Assembly: GCA_001507425.1 (NCBI GenBank)
Contig: LMAJ01000015.1
Coordinates: forward strand, 1-64,000
Origin: Flavobacteriaceae bacterium CRH
GTDB taxonomy: Bacteria > Bacteroidota > Bacteroidia > Flavobacteriales > Flavobacteriaceae
Length of the DNA stretch: 64,000 nucleotides
Direction of reading: 5' to 3'
Both the position numbers and the translations under genes were made by a program. The notes under the pieces were generated by a model. It had not been told where the DNA came from, made no database searches, and saw only the letters and a program-made list of their open reading frames with translations. Below, piece after piece: positions 51,146 through 60,132 of this stretch; position 1 is the first letter of the stretch; every line of letters starts with the position of its first letter.

Positions 51146-52714
51146 TTACTCAGAAACCAATCTCTCCAATTTATCAGAAACCGCAATTTCCTTACCGTTT
51201 TTCAAAATTCTAAATCCTTTTCCTTTATGGTATTTTTCGCCTGTTTTATCCCAAAGAATCGTAATGATATTGCCATGATACAAAACATTATCCAGACAAA
51301 ACCAATCCCACTTTTCCTGTAGAATCAATGGATTCACTTCTATTTTTTCATCCGCTCTCGGTCTTAAACCTACCAAACCTGTAATCACCAGATCATTAAA
51401 AGTCGAGTGATTATAATAACGACTGCGCTCTCTTTCGCCCATTAACCAATATCCTGTAGTTTCATCCAGATATTCTCCCAAATACGGTCTTCCGTGAAAA
51501 TATTGTGATTCTACATACAAACTCATTTGTTTGAAATAATCCGTTTTGGCAACATAATTCTGATCGTAATTATTCAAAACATTGGCCAAAGCGGTCAAAG
51601 TTTGCGAACTGGCAAAAGGCCAAATCGCTCCGTCCCATTCACAAGTTCCGGTTCCGTGTGTTCTAAAACGCGGACTTCTTCTTTCTGCCGTTGTCAACCC
51701 AAACGGAGCCGAAAATCCTTTTTCATCTTTAATCTGCTCCCATGCTTTTTCAAAACCTTTGTCTTTTTGTGGCAAATTAAAATACCACGGAATAAATCCG
51801 ATAGCTTCTCGCACTTGTGCCAGAGTATCTTTCTCTGTAAACGTTTCAAAGAATTCACTTTTAGTATTCCACAGTTTTGTTTCTACTAATTTTTGCAATG
51901 TATCGGCTTTAGCTTCAAAATAAGTTTCCTGTTTTGTATCGCCTTTTAGCTTTGCTATTTTCGCCAAAGCTGTTGCATTTCCGAACATATAACTGTTAAT
52001 CGTTGGACGCGCATTTTTAAATTTTCTGGCTCCGCTCAACGATTCTTCCATTCCGTCTTTTACATCAAACTGCCAAAACAAACCGTCTTTGCGTTTTCGG
52101 TCACCTTCCCAGGCTGCATATTCTACAACCAAATCCGGATACATATCCAGTAAAAATTTATCATCTTTATTGACCAAATATCTGTTGTACAAAGCATCAG
52201 CTGTCCAGCTGCTAAAAGTTCTGAGTTTTTTCATTGGCTTACCATCATTTCCTCTAAACCATAAATGAACGTCTTCTTCCAAATATTGCGGATCATGAAT
52301 CCATCGAAATTCATTAATATGATGTCCCAAAGCGCAGCTTATCATATTGTATTTATCGGCATAAGAACGATCTACCAAAAACTCTGTAATCGCATATCCC
52401 TGAGGTGTTTTCTTAATATGTTTTCGCGCGCTCCACCAACGGAAATAATAGATTTCTTCAAAATTTTGCTGTGGACATTCAAACAACGGAATATTCTTTT
52501 CCATCCAGGCCCACGCTGAATCATTCGGAATTGCAAATTTTAAATTTTCGTCTTCCATCGTGTTGAAATAATCAACATAATGTTTGAAATCTTTTTCTTT
52601 TAAAATGACAGATTTTCCTTTATTTGATGCACTTGCACCTGATTTGCAACTTATGTTTAAAGTCGAAATCAAGATTATGATGGCGATTATTTTGTATTTA
52701 AAATGATATAACAT
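51146..52714 (-). CDS. MGH1/GH63-like (alpha/alpha)6 glycoside hydrolase lipoprotein
   Basis: This protein has about 522 residues from ATG 52714, chosen because the lipoprotein signal (LISTLNISCKSG) follows directly; the open frame upstream to 52870 lies inside repeat DNA. The mature protein is an (alpha/alpha)6 barrel of the mannosylglycerate-hydrolase (MGH1)-like/GH63-like class: WWSARKHIKKTPQGYAITEF, GHHINEFRWIHD, FWQFDVKDGMEESLSG, and the conserved TCEWDGAIWPFASSQ and HSTFNDLVITGL blocks. Candidate catalytic acids are in the EFRW/DGMEES and CEWDG segments. The substrate is unknown; the neighbours suggest an exo-acting pectin enzyme. Confidence 0.85.
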   Translation of the reverse strand: MLYHFKYKIIAIIILISTLNISCKSGASASNKGKSVILKEKDFKHYVDYFNTMEDENLKFAIPNDSAWAWMEKNIPLFECPQQNFEEIYYFRWWSARKHIKKTPQGYAITEFLVDRSYADKYNMISCALGHHINEFRWIHDPQYLEEDVHLWFRGNDGKPMKKLRTFSSWTADALYNRYLVNKDDKFLLDMYPDLVVEYAAWEGDRKRKDGLFWQFDVKDGMEESLSGARKFKNARPTINSYMFGNATALAKIAKLKGDTKQETYFEAKADTLQKLVETKLWNTKSEFFETFTEKDTLAQVREAIGFIPWYFNLPQKDKGFEKAWEQIKDEKGFSAPFGLTTAERRSPRFRTHGTGTCEWDGAIWPFASSQTLTALANVLNNYDQNYVAKTDYFKQMSLYVESQYFHGRPYLGEYLDETTGYWLMGERERSRYYNHSTFNDLVITGLVGLRPRADEKIEVNPLILQEKWDWFCLDNVLYHGNIITILWDKTGEKYHKGKGFRILKNGKEIAVSDKLERLVSE

Positions 52715-52742
52715 ATTCAAAATTATTATTTTTAAATTCTTT

Positions 52743-52839
52743 GGGCGTGTCCCTCCGGACCGTGCTGTCCGTTCCCGCTTTTTTTTGAGAGGCTGAAAAA
52801 TGCCTCTCAAAAAAAGAGCTACACTTCCATCACTCACGC
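52743..52839 (+). repeat. Family B repeat, copy 2 (GGGCGT...CACGC ends)
   Basis: This 97-base element starts GGGCGTGTCCCTCCGGACCG and ends CATCACTCACGC. Its middle is a hairpin with arms TTTTTTTGAGAGGC and GCCTCTCAAAAAAA, different in sequence from the internal hairpin of copy 1 but in the same place. The 300-base spacer here holds families B, C and A in a row and no gene. Confidence 0.8.
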
Positions 52840-52863
52840 AAGAGACCCTCACGTTTTGCCTCT

Positions 52864-52890
52864 CCTGCAAGGTTTTCGAAACCTTGTAGG
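52864..52890. repeat. AAGGTTTT palindrome, family C
   Basis: CCTGCAAGGTTT and AAACCTTGTAGG form 12-base arms with one mismatch around TCG. The same palindrome occurs twice at 63221-63296. Confidence 0.8.
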
Positions 52891-52911
52891 TATTTTAATC
52901 GCAAAGTTTGC

Positions 52912-53005
52912 CATCCTGAGGAACGAAGGATCACACTAGAAATTCCGCATAGTAATTCTCCAATCTTTGACGAGTTTCTTGTGTGATCCTTCGTTCCTCA
53001 GGATG
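52912..53005. repeat. Long inverted repeat, family A, copy 4
   Basis: It has perfect 25-bp arms (52912-52936 and 52981-53005; core CATCCTGAGGAACGAAGGAT), extendable inward with one mismatch. The loop carries TCCGCATAGTAATTCTCCAA, then TCTTTGACGAG, nearly identical to copy 5. Confidence 0.95.
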
Positions 53006-53014
53006 ACAAGAAAA

Positions 53015-55474
53015 TCAATTCCCATAAAAACTATACGTATGCCCAGCTTTTGTCTCAACATCATATTCATTGTACTTCGGCAAAACGACTTTCTTTAAAT
53101 TCGCTTTATCGGATATAATCGGCTTTTTGACTTCAACATCATAAAACAGAGGATTCTTATTTTTCCCTTTTGCTTTTTTAATTGGTGTTCCTTTTCCGGC
53201 ACCTAAAGTATTTTCTACTTTCAATCTACAATTCCCTCCTATTTTAGAATACACTTTAAGTTCAGAAACTTTATTATTTTTCCAGGTCATATCAATTACA
53301 AAACCACCTCTGGTCACCAAACCTTTTATGCTTCCGTCTTTCCAAACGCTTGGCAAAGCCGGCAATAACTGAATTGCATCTTCCTGACTTTGCATCAGCA
53401 TTTCGGCAATTCCGGCTGTGCATCCAAAGTTGCCATCAATTTGAAATGGCTGATGTGCGTCTAACATATTCGGATACGTTCCGCCGCCTTTTCTTTGTTC
53501 GGCAGTTACCAAATGCATTTGGTCTTGCAGTAATTTATAAGCGTGATTTCCGTCTTGCAATCTCGCCCACCAACATACTTTCCAGCCCATCGACCAGCCT
53601 GTTGATTCGTCTCCTCGGTAATTTAAAGAATTCTTTGCCGCTTCAAATAATTCAGGAGTTTTTATTGGCGAAATTTGATTACTCGGAAACAATCCGTACA
53701 AATGCGAAATATGCCTGTGTTTGTCTTCTGGATTATCCCAATCGGTTTGCCATTCCTGTAACTGACTGTATTGCCCCACTTTCATTGGAGCCATTTTTGC
53801 CAAAGCTTCGCTTACTTTTTTCGTATAATTTTCATCTTGGGCAACCAATTTTGAAGCTTCGATTACGTGTGTGAACAAATCAAAAACCAATTGATTATCC
53901 ATCGTAGTTCCTGATGCTATTGTTGCTTTTCCGCTTCCGCCAGCGTGTGTGTTTTCTGGTGAACTTGACGGCACAACCACCAAATAACCTGTATTGGGAT
54001 CAACGATCATAAAATCAAGAAAAAAATCTGCCGCACCTTTTATGATCGGATATACTTCTTTTAAATAATTTTTATCGCCTGTATATAAATATTTTTCCCA
54101 TAAATCCTGACTTACCCAGGCACCGCCCGTAGGCCACATTCCTGATGCTGCATAATCAACCGGAGCTGTTACGCGCCAAATATCGGTGTTATGATGCAAA
54201 ACCCAGCCGTTTGCATTGTACATCATTTTTGCCGTTTCATGTCCGGTAACGCTCAATTCTTTTGCCATTTGAATAAACGGTTCATGCATTTCTGAAAGAT
54301 TCGTTACTTCTGCCGGCCAATAATTCATTTCGGCATTAATGTTTGTGGTGTATTTACTGTCCCAGGGCGGCGTTACCATATCATTCCAAATTCCTTGTAA
54401 ATTCGCAGGTTGTCCTCCCGGTTGTGAACTTGAAATTAAAAGATAACGTCCAAACTGAAAATATAAACTTGCCAATTGCGGATCGAATTGTTTTGAGAAA
54501 TCCCTGATTCTTTCGTTTGTTGGTTTGTTTGTCAATTCATTCGAACCTAAATCAAAAGAAACTCTGTTGAAGAATTTTTGATAATAGGCAATATGATCTT
54601 TTTTAATCGTTTCGAAATCTTTGGTTTCGGCTTTCGCCAAATATCCTTTGCTCTTAGCGATTTCGTCTTCTGAAATATCCTGATAATTTTTAAAATTCGT
54701 TGCAATCGAAATATAAAGTATTACTTCATCTGCTTTATTAATGCTTAGAATTCCGTTGCTTGATGAAACTTCTCCGCCTTTATTTTTAGCGGTTAATCTG
54801 CCCTGAAATTTCACTTTCCCTTTTTGGTTTTCAAAATTACTTCCAATTCCGGAAAGCAAGATTTGATCTCCTTCTGAAGCTGAAACCGTTTTATCAAGCG
54901 GACTATTCATAAAAACGTTACACGTAATTTGTCCGGGCTGACTTGCCGAAAGTTTTACCACAATTACCTGATCTGAAAATGCAGTCAATATTTCTCTGGT
55001 AAATTCAACTCCGTTTACGGTATATTTTACTTTTGCTGTAGCATTTGAAATATCTAAATCTCTGTAATAATTGGTATATTTTTGATGTCCCGGAAACGAA
55101 ATATAAACGCTTCCAAAAGTTTGGTATGGCATTCCGTCATTAGTCTGCGACATAATATCCTGTGTCGCCAATTCCTGTGCTTCATCAAATTTTCCATCAA
55201 AAATTAACTGACGCACAATTGGCAGAGCTTTTATCGATTTGTTGTGCGCGTTGCTGTTTGGCGAACCCGCCCAAATGGTTTCTTCGTTCAATTGCAAACG
55301 CTCTACTGCCGGATCTCCAAATACCATTGCCCCCAAACGGCCATTTCCTAAAGGAAGCGCTTCGTTCCAGATGGCAGCCGGTTTATCGTACCAAAGTTTT
55401 AGGTCGTTTTGAGCTGTGGCAGTAAAGGAAAAAATTCCAAAACAAATTGCCATTATTTTTATTTTTAATCTCAT
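53015..55474 (-). CDS. GH95 alpha-L-fucosidase / alpha-L-galactosidase
   Basis: This GH95 enzyme has about 819 residues from ATG 55474, giving the signal peptide MAICFGIFSFTATAQ a few residues in; ten extra upstream codons are unlikely. The N-terminal beta domain has LGNGRLGAMVFG, and the (alpha/alpha)6 barrel has NINAEMNYWPAE, the acid region VVPSSSPENTH and QIDGNFGCTAG (catalytic Asp). GH95 members cleave alpha-1,2-L-fucose or alpha-L-galactose; both sugars occur in rhamnogalacturonans. The start-proximal and stop-proximal spacers both hold long inverted repeats. Confidence 0.95.
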   Translation of the reverse strand: MRLKIKIMAICFGIFSFTATAQNDLKLWYDKPAAIWNEALPLGNGRLGAMVFGDPAVERLQLNEETIWAGSPNSNAHNKSIKALPIVRQLIFDGKFDEAQELATQDIMSQTNDGMPYQTFGSVYISFPGHQKYTNYYRDLDISNATAKVKYTVNGVEFTREILTAFSDQVIVVKLSASQPGQITCNVFMNSPLDKTVSASEGDQILLSGIGSNFENQKGKVKFQGRLTAKNKGGEVSSSNGILSINKADEVILYISIATNFKNYQDISEDEIAKSKGYLAKAETKDFETIKKDHIAYYQKFFNRVSFDLGSNELTNKPTNERIRDFSKQFDPQLASLYFQFGRYLLISSSQPGGQPANLQGIWNDMVTPPWDSKYTTNINAEMNYWPAEVTNLSEMHEPFIQMAKELSVTGHETAKMMYNANGWVLHHNTDIWRVTAPVDYAASGMWPTGGAWVSQDLWEKYLYTGDKNYLKEVYPIIKGAADFFLDFMIVDPNTGYLVVVPSSSPENTHAGGSGKATIASGTTMDNQLVFDLFTHVIEASKLVAQDENYTKKVSEALAKMAPMKVGQYSQLQEWQTDWDNPEDKHRHISHLYGLFPSNQISPIKTPELFEAAKNSLNYRGDESTGWSMGWKVCWWARLQDGNHAYKLLQDQMHLVTAEQRKGGGTYPNMLDAHQPFQIDGNFGCTAGIAEMLMQSQEDAIQLLPALPSVWKDGSIKGLVTRGGFVIDMTWKNNKVSELKVYSKIGGNCRLKVENTLGAGKGTPIKKAKGKNKNPLFYDVEVKKPIISDKANLKKVVLPKYNEYDVETKAGHTYSFYGN

Positions 55475-55491
55475 GCTTATATTTTTTTTTC

Positions 55492-55631
55492 GCCACGAAT
55501 TCACGAATTTGCTCTAATTCTTGTTTGTGTTTTATTTCTCTAATTTATACCGAATCTATTCGGGAAAAGTATTAATTCATTTTTTTTACATTCGTCTCAA
55601 TCTGTATAAAAATAATTCGTGAATTCGTGGC
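55492..55631. repeat. CCACGAATTCACGAATT inverted repeat
   Basis: The perfect 18-bp arms GCCACGAATTCACGAATT (55492-55509) and AATTCGTGAATTCGTGGC (55614-55631) span nearly the whole spacer between the GH95 and esterase genes. The right arm ends 2 bases before the esterase stop codon. Confidence 0.9.
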
Positions 55632-55633
55632 TA

Positions 55634-57049
55634 TCATTTTTTAACCTCGTAAACTTTATTGTTTTTCTCTCCAAACATTTCATATAATTTGTCGATATCT
55701 TTCAGAGCATTTTTAGGTAAATTTTCGGCTTTATTTCCAAAAACATATAATTTGTCATAAGGTTCAATTACACAAGTCGATTCGTCTATTTCTCCTTTTT
55801 CATTTTTAACTTTATTCAAATCCAAACCTAAATATTTTGCCATAAACGGATATAAAACCATACGTTTTGAAACTCCAAAATCATGTCCTTCTTTGGCAAA
55901 ATGAGCATTTTCTACCAAATCTTTTTTACCGTAAAGTTCATAGGTTCTTTGGATAAAAGGGAATTCCAATTCAGGAACTGCCAATGTCCAGTCTTTTCCG
56001 TCGGAAACAATTAATTGTGGTTTTGGCGCCATCATCGCAGAGATTTCAGCATTGTTGGTTCCGTTTCCACATAAGTGAATTCCGCGACCGCTTTCGCACG
56101 GACATCCGCCAGAAAAATGAGAAGAAACCATTACAACGGGAGCAGAAACCGTAATTCTATCATCCAAAGCAGCCAAAAACATCGTATGTGATCCTCCGCC
56201 TGAACCTCCGGTAACTCCCACAAGCGACATATCAACATTTTTTTGAGTCGATAAATAATCCAACAATCGGATTCCACTTAAAACCTGTACGGTTGATGCA
56301 ATACTATTTCTGTGCGTTTGTTCCGGGAATTGCAATAATGATTCTCCCCAGGCAAACAAATCATAACTCACCACAATCGCACCCATTTTTGCCATAATAG
56401 CGCAACGGTATTGCTCGTCTTTTCTGTATCTTCCGTCACCAAAATGTCCGTCCGGCGTTAAGATTACCGGCGCTTTTTTATTTAAAGGATAGGGTTTGTA
56501 AATCGAACCTGTTACGTAAACGCCTGGCAGAATTTCTAATCCGATATTTTCGATACTGTAATCTTTGTAAATCCTTTTTGAAGTTAAAATAGGTTTTGAT
56601 TTCGGCATTGGCGGCACTTTGTCCAAACCAAAAGATTTAATCATACACGCTTTTATTTCTTTTTTACGCGCTTCCCATTCTGAAACATTTGAATATAAAG
56701 TCGTCAAATAATCTAAACGTTCTCTGCCTTTATCAACCGAAACTTTATGGTTTTCATATTTTCTGATGATATAAGTTCCGTCCGGCTGTTTGAAATACAT
56801 CAATTCAAAAGGCGCTAAAATGTTCGTTAAAGAAATTGCCAGATTGCCCGGTTCAATTCTCCAATCGGCATAGTCTAATTCTTTTCCTTTTAATAAACCA
56901 CGATCGTCATTTATCGTTACATGAAAAATAGCCTCCATTTTTTTTAAGGTTTCTGAAACTGGTTTTCTAAAGTTTTCATCAGAGGTTATCTGTGCATTTG
57001 CAAATGTCGCAGCAAAGAATAATAATATGTATATTTTAATTTTCATCAT
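55634..57049 (-). CDS. Exported alpha/beta-hydrolase esterase with N-terminal STN-like domain
   Basis: This protein has about 471 residues from ATG 57049 with a signal peptide ending FATFANAQ-like (AATFANAQ). Residues about 27-98 look like a secretin/TonB short N-terminal (STN) domain: VSETLKKMEAIFHVTINDDR, GLLKGKEL and AISLTNILAPFELMY, ending in TYIIRKYE. The esterase domain follows, with nucleophile Ser about 283 in GVTGGSGGGSH, Asp near 350 (IVSDGKDWT) and His about 389 (AKEGHDF), plus Cys pairs CPCESG and HLCGNG. It resembles the acetylxylan-esterase-like family of large alpha/beta hydrolases and may deacetylate pectin. An STN domain on an enzyme is unusual. Confidence 0.8.
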   Translation of the reverse strand: MMKIKIYILLFFAATFANAQITSDENFRKPVSETLKKMEAIFHVTINDDRGLLKGKELDYADWRIEPGNLAISLTNILAPFELMYFKQPDGTYIIRKYENHKVSVDKGRERLDYLTTLYSNVSEWEARKKEIKACMIKSFGLDKVPPMPKSKPILTSKRIYKDYSIENIGLEILPGVYVTGSIYKPYPLNKKAPVILTPDGHFGDGRYRKDEQYRCAIMAKMGAIVVSYDLFAWGESLLQFPEQTHRNSIASTVQVLSGIRLLDYLSTQKNVDMSLVGVTGGSGGGSHTMFLAALDDRITVSAPVVMVSSHFSGGCPCESGRGIHLCGNGTNNAEISAMMAPKPQLIVSDGKDWTLAVPELEFPFIQRTYELYGKKDLVENAHFAKEGHDFGVSKRMVLYPFMAKYLGLDLNKVKNEKGEIDESTCVIEPYDKLYVFGNKAENLPKNALKDIDKLYEMFGEKNNKVYEVKK

Positions 57050-57076
57050 TTTATTGTGTATTAACAAGCTTAGATT

Positions 57077-57210
57077 GAACGCGGATGACACGGATTTACT
57101 TCGTAAAAACGCGGATAAAAACGGATTTTTTCAATTTTACTTTACAAAGCGAATAAAAAATCTGTTTTTATCCGCGTCTTCGCTTTAGCGAATCCGTGTC
57201 ATCAGCGTTC
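57077..57210. repeat. GAACGCGGATGACACGGATT inverted repeat
   Basis: Imperfect arms of about 54 bases run from GAACGCGGATGACACGGATT (57077 on) to its complement ending at 57210, meeting through AAACGCGGATAAAAAC and GTTTTTATCCGCGT. The right arm touches the stop codon of the GH78 gene. Confidence 0.9.
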
Positions 57211-59960
57211 TATATTTCACATTCAATTGTATATTTTCCCGAACCTAATTCTAAATTTTTAGCTGCTTTTCCATTGATTTTTATTTCCGTATTTTTTGGA
57301 ACTGGCAATTTTATTGTTGCTGAAGTATTCGCTGGAATCTCTACTTTCAAGATCAATTTTCCATCTTTCTTTTCCCAGGCTGAAGCAATATTTCCGTAAA
57401 TCGATTTGTAAGTTGCTTTTACAAAAGTCATATCCCCCACAATTTCCGGTTGAATAAAGAAATGTTTGAAACCCGGTTTTTTATTGTCCGGGACAATTCC
57501 GGCTAAACTTTGGTAAAACCATTCTTCAATTTGTCCCATCATAAAGTGATTCCATGAATTTCCTTTTCGCGGATCCCATTGTTCAGTTAAAGTTGTCAAA
57601 CCGAATTTAATCTGAAAACCATAACCCGGTGCATCATAATGATTGTTCATTTTGTACATCATTTCGTTTTCGCCATTTTGTGCCAAAGCCTGAAATAAAT
57701 AGCGATTTCCAACATCACCCGTCGTTAATCTGTCACCTTTTGCTTTTATGTCTGCTAACAAATTTTGCATTACGGCCGCTTTGTATTGTGGTTCTACAAT
57801 ATCCATGTAAATGGGAACAGCATTACTAAACTGACTGTTTGTGCCATATTGTTTGGTTTCTAGATTTAAAAATTCTTTGTTGAAAGCCGTTTTTATATCA
57901 GAAGTTAGAGTTTCATATTTCTGAATATCTCCTGTTTTATTCAACAATTTAGCCGCTTTTGCCACCAAACTTGCTCCATAAAAATAATGAGAAGTTGCCG
58001 AAAGTGCAATCGGTCTGTTTTTAGAATATCCTGCTGCATGTGTTCCGTAATCGTACCAATCGCCTAAACCATGCGATACTATATGATCTTTCGCTTTTGT
58101 TCCTAAATAATCCACGTACTTTTTCATTACGGGATAATATTTTTCTAATAATGACGCATCGCCATAATATTCATAATACATCCACGGGAGAATTACTCCG
58201 GTTACGCCCCATTCCGGTGAATCGGTAAAATCTCCGCCAAAAACTACATATTCAGGAACTATGGTTGGGATTAAACCATTCTCTCTTTGTGCATCTGAGA
58301 TGTTTTGCATTATCGCCGGAATATAACTTTCGAGATTATAATTGAACATTAATCCCGGACCGTTTAAGTGAATTTCTTCTAACCAACCTAGTTTTTCGCG
58401 TTGCGGACAATCGGTAAAAACACTCTGGAAATTACTTTTTATAGAGTTATTAATCAGTTCGTGTGCTTTATTAAAAATTGTATTGGATGATTCAAAAGTT
58501 CCTGCTTCTCCAGCTGAATTGTAAATGAAATTCGATTTTAAATCTACCAATGTTGGCAGGTTTTGATCTTTACTTTCTTTATAGTTGATGTTCTCGATTT
58601 GAACATATTGAAAACCGTAATAACTGAATTTTGGTTGCCATTCTTCAACGCCATCCCCTTTTAAAGTATAATCGTAATAGTATGGTTTTCCAGATCTTCC
58701 CTGACCAATTGTTCCGTCGTCGTTCAATCCTTCACCAACCCAAACGCGAATTGTTTGCCCTTTTTTTCCTTTTACTTTTATGGTTGGAAATCCGGATAAA
58801 TTTTGTCCCATATTAAAAACATAAAAGTTGGGTTTTAATTCTTTTACTTCTTTTATTTCATAACGTTTCTGAATTGTAATTGGCGGCGCTGTTTGTGCTC
58901 GCAAAATTCCTTTTGGTGCTTCCTGAACGACAACTGGTTTCCAGTTTGAATCATTAAATCCTTTAGAATTCCAGTCTTTTTGTTCTAAATTAGCATTGTA
59001 ATCTTCACCTCCAAAAATGCTGTTATAAGTAATTGGACTTTTGCTGTATTTCCAGCTTTGATCTGATTTTATGATTTCTTCAGAGCCGTCTTTGTAAATC
59101 ACTTTCATTTTGAAAAATAAAGTTGGCGGACCAAAACTCACAAAAAACTTGGTATATCTTTCAGCCAGCGTATTGTACATTCCGTTTCCTAAAAGAACAC
59201 CGATTACGTTTTCACCATTTTGCAATTCAGCTGCAGATAATTCGTAAGTATTGTAATTTACGGTTTTATCGTAATCTGTCCATAAAGGTGCAAACTCACT
59301 GTTACCGATTTTCTTTCCGTTAAGCGTTAATTCATAATGGCCTAAACCGGAAATATAAACTAAGGCTTCCTTAATTTCTTTAGCAACATTAAATGATTTT
59401 CGAAGCATAATACTTCTACGTGAAAGCGAATCTGAAGCATTGATAATCGCGTCTTTTTTCTCTCTTTTATACGTTGCAGAGTGAAAATTTCTGCCTTCCG
59501 GCAAATGACTGTCTGCTTTTGTAATGGCACCAATCCAAATTGGATTTAAGTCTGATTCGTCTGGTGCAATTCTGAAAAAAGCAGTTTTGCTCCATTTAGA
59601 AATTTTGCCTTTTTGATTCCATACTTTAACTTTCCAGAAATATTTGGTTTCCGTTTTTAAAGGGCTTCCGCCATACGAAATCTGTAAATTTTTATTGGAA
59701 TTAACTCTTCCACTGTTCCAGATATCACCTTCGTTATTTTTCAGTTTTTCTTCAGATGAAGCAACCAAAATCTGATACCCTATTTGTGATGCATTTGATT
59801 CTTTTGAAACCAATTGCCAGCTTAATCTTGGTTGTTTTTCTATAACGGCCAATGGGTTTTCTGTCATTTCACAAGTCAAATGCTCAGCAGCAATTTGTCC
59901 ATTTGAAATGAAAGTTATTAAGAGAGTAATTGCTAATAATATCTTTTTTAAATTCTTCAT
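57210..59960 (-). CDS. GH78 alpha-L-rhamnosidase, copy 2
   Basis: This is a 916-residue GH78 enzyme with a signal peptide (MKNLKKILLAITLLITFISN). The N-terminal beta domains are typical (LTCEMTENPLAV, PRLSWQL). The barrel has FTDCPQREKLGWLEE (acid Glu region) and GLTTLTEQWDPRKG (general base Glu), and a C-terminal beta sandwich closes the protein. It removes alpha-L-rhamnose; two divergent GH78 enzymes in one locus suggest two different rhamnose linkages in the target glycan. Its start lies beside a family A repeat. Confidence 0.95.
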   Translation of the reverse strand: MKNLKKILLAITLLITFISNGQIAAEHLTCEMTENPLAVIEKQPRLSWQLVSKESNASQIGYQILVASSEEKLKNNEGDIWNSGRVNSNKNLQISYGGSPLKTETKYFWKVKVWNQKGKISKWSKTAFFRIAPDESDLNPIWIGAITKADSHLPEGRNFHSATYKREKKDAIINASDSLSRRSIMLRKSFNVAKEIKEALVYISGLGHYELTLNGKKIGNSEFAPLWTDYDKTVNYNTYELSAAELQNGENVIGVLLGNGMYNTLAERYTKFFVSFGPPTLFFKMKVIYKDGSEEIIKSDQSWKYSKSPITYNSIFGGEDYNANLEQKDWNSKGFNDSNWKPVVVQEAPKGILRAQTAPPITIQKRYEIKEVKELKPNFYVFNMGQNLSGFPTIKVKGKKGQTIRVWVGEGLNDDGTIGQGRSGKPYYYDYTLKGDGVEEWQPKFSYYGFQYVQIENINYKESKDQNLPTLVDLKSNFIYNSAGEAGTFESSNTIFNKAHELINNSIKSNFQSVFTDCPQREKLGWLEEIHLNGPGLMFNYNLESYIPAIMQNISDAQRENGLIPTIVPEYVVFGGDFTDSPEWGVTGVILPWMYYEYYGDASLLEKYYPVMKKYVDYLGTKAKDHIVSHGLGDWYDYGTHAAGYSKNRPIALSATSHYFYGASLVAKAAKLLNKTGDIQKYETLTSDIKTAFNKEFLNLETKQYGTNSQFSNAVPIYMDIVEPQYKAAVMQNLLADIKAKGDRLTTGDVGNRYLFQALAQNGENEMMYKMNNHYDAPGYGFQIKFGLTTLTEQWDPRKGNSWNHFMMGQIEEWFYQSLAGIVPDNKKPGFKHFFIQPEIVGDMTFVKATYKSIYGNIASAWEKKDGKLILKVEIPANTSATIKLPVPKNTEIKINGKAAKNLELGSGKYTIECEI

Positions 59961-60023
59961 TATTATTTATTTGTCTGCAAAAATTTGTTACACGCAGATT
60001 GAGCAGATTTTTTATTCTCATTT

Positions 60024-60125
60024 TTGTCATCCCGACGGAGGAAGGATCACACTAGAAACTCCGCATAGTAATTCTCCAATCTTTGTCGAGCTACTTGTGT
60101 GATCCTTCCTCCGTCGGGATGACAA
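60024..60125. repeat. Long inverted repeat, family A, copy 5
   Basis: It has perfect 29-bp arms (60024-60052 and 60097-60125; core CCCGACGGAGGAAGGATCAC) around a 44-base loop nearly identical to that of copy 4. A few bases of AAATCTGC-type repeat (GCAGATT) lie just upstream at about 59994-60010. Confidence 0.95.
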
Positions 60126-60132
60126 TATTGTT

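Noticed and set aside
51527..51923. Plus-strand open frames of 113-120 codons inside the MGH1-like gene
   Set aside because: They run antisense to a well-conserved enzyme gene, and their compositions are those of reverse-complement shadows.
52715..52870. Extended N-terminus of the MGH1-like gene reaching 52870
   Set aside because: The extension is read from the family B and palindrome repeats (Arg-rich, no signal), while ATG 52714 gives an immediate lipoprotein signal.
53350..53874. Plus-strand open frame of 174 codons inside the GH95 gene
   Set aside because: It is fully antisense to conserved GH95 catalytic blocks; no independent start or domain signal.
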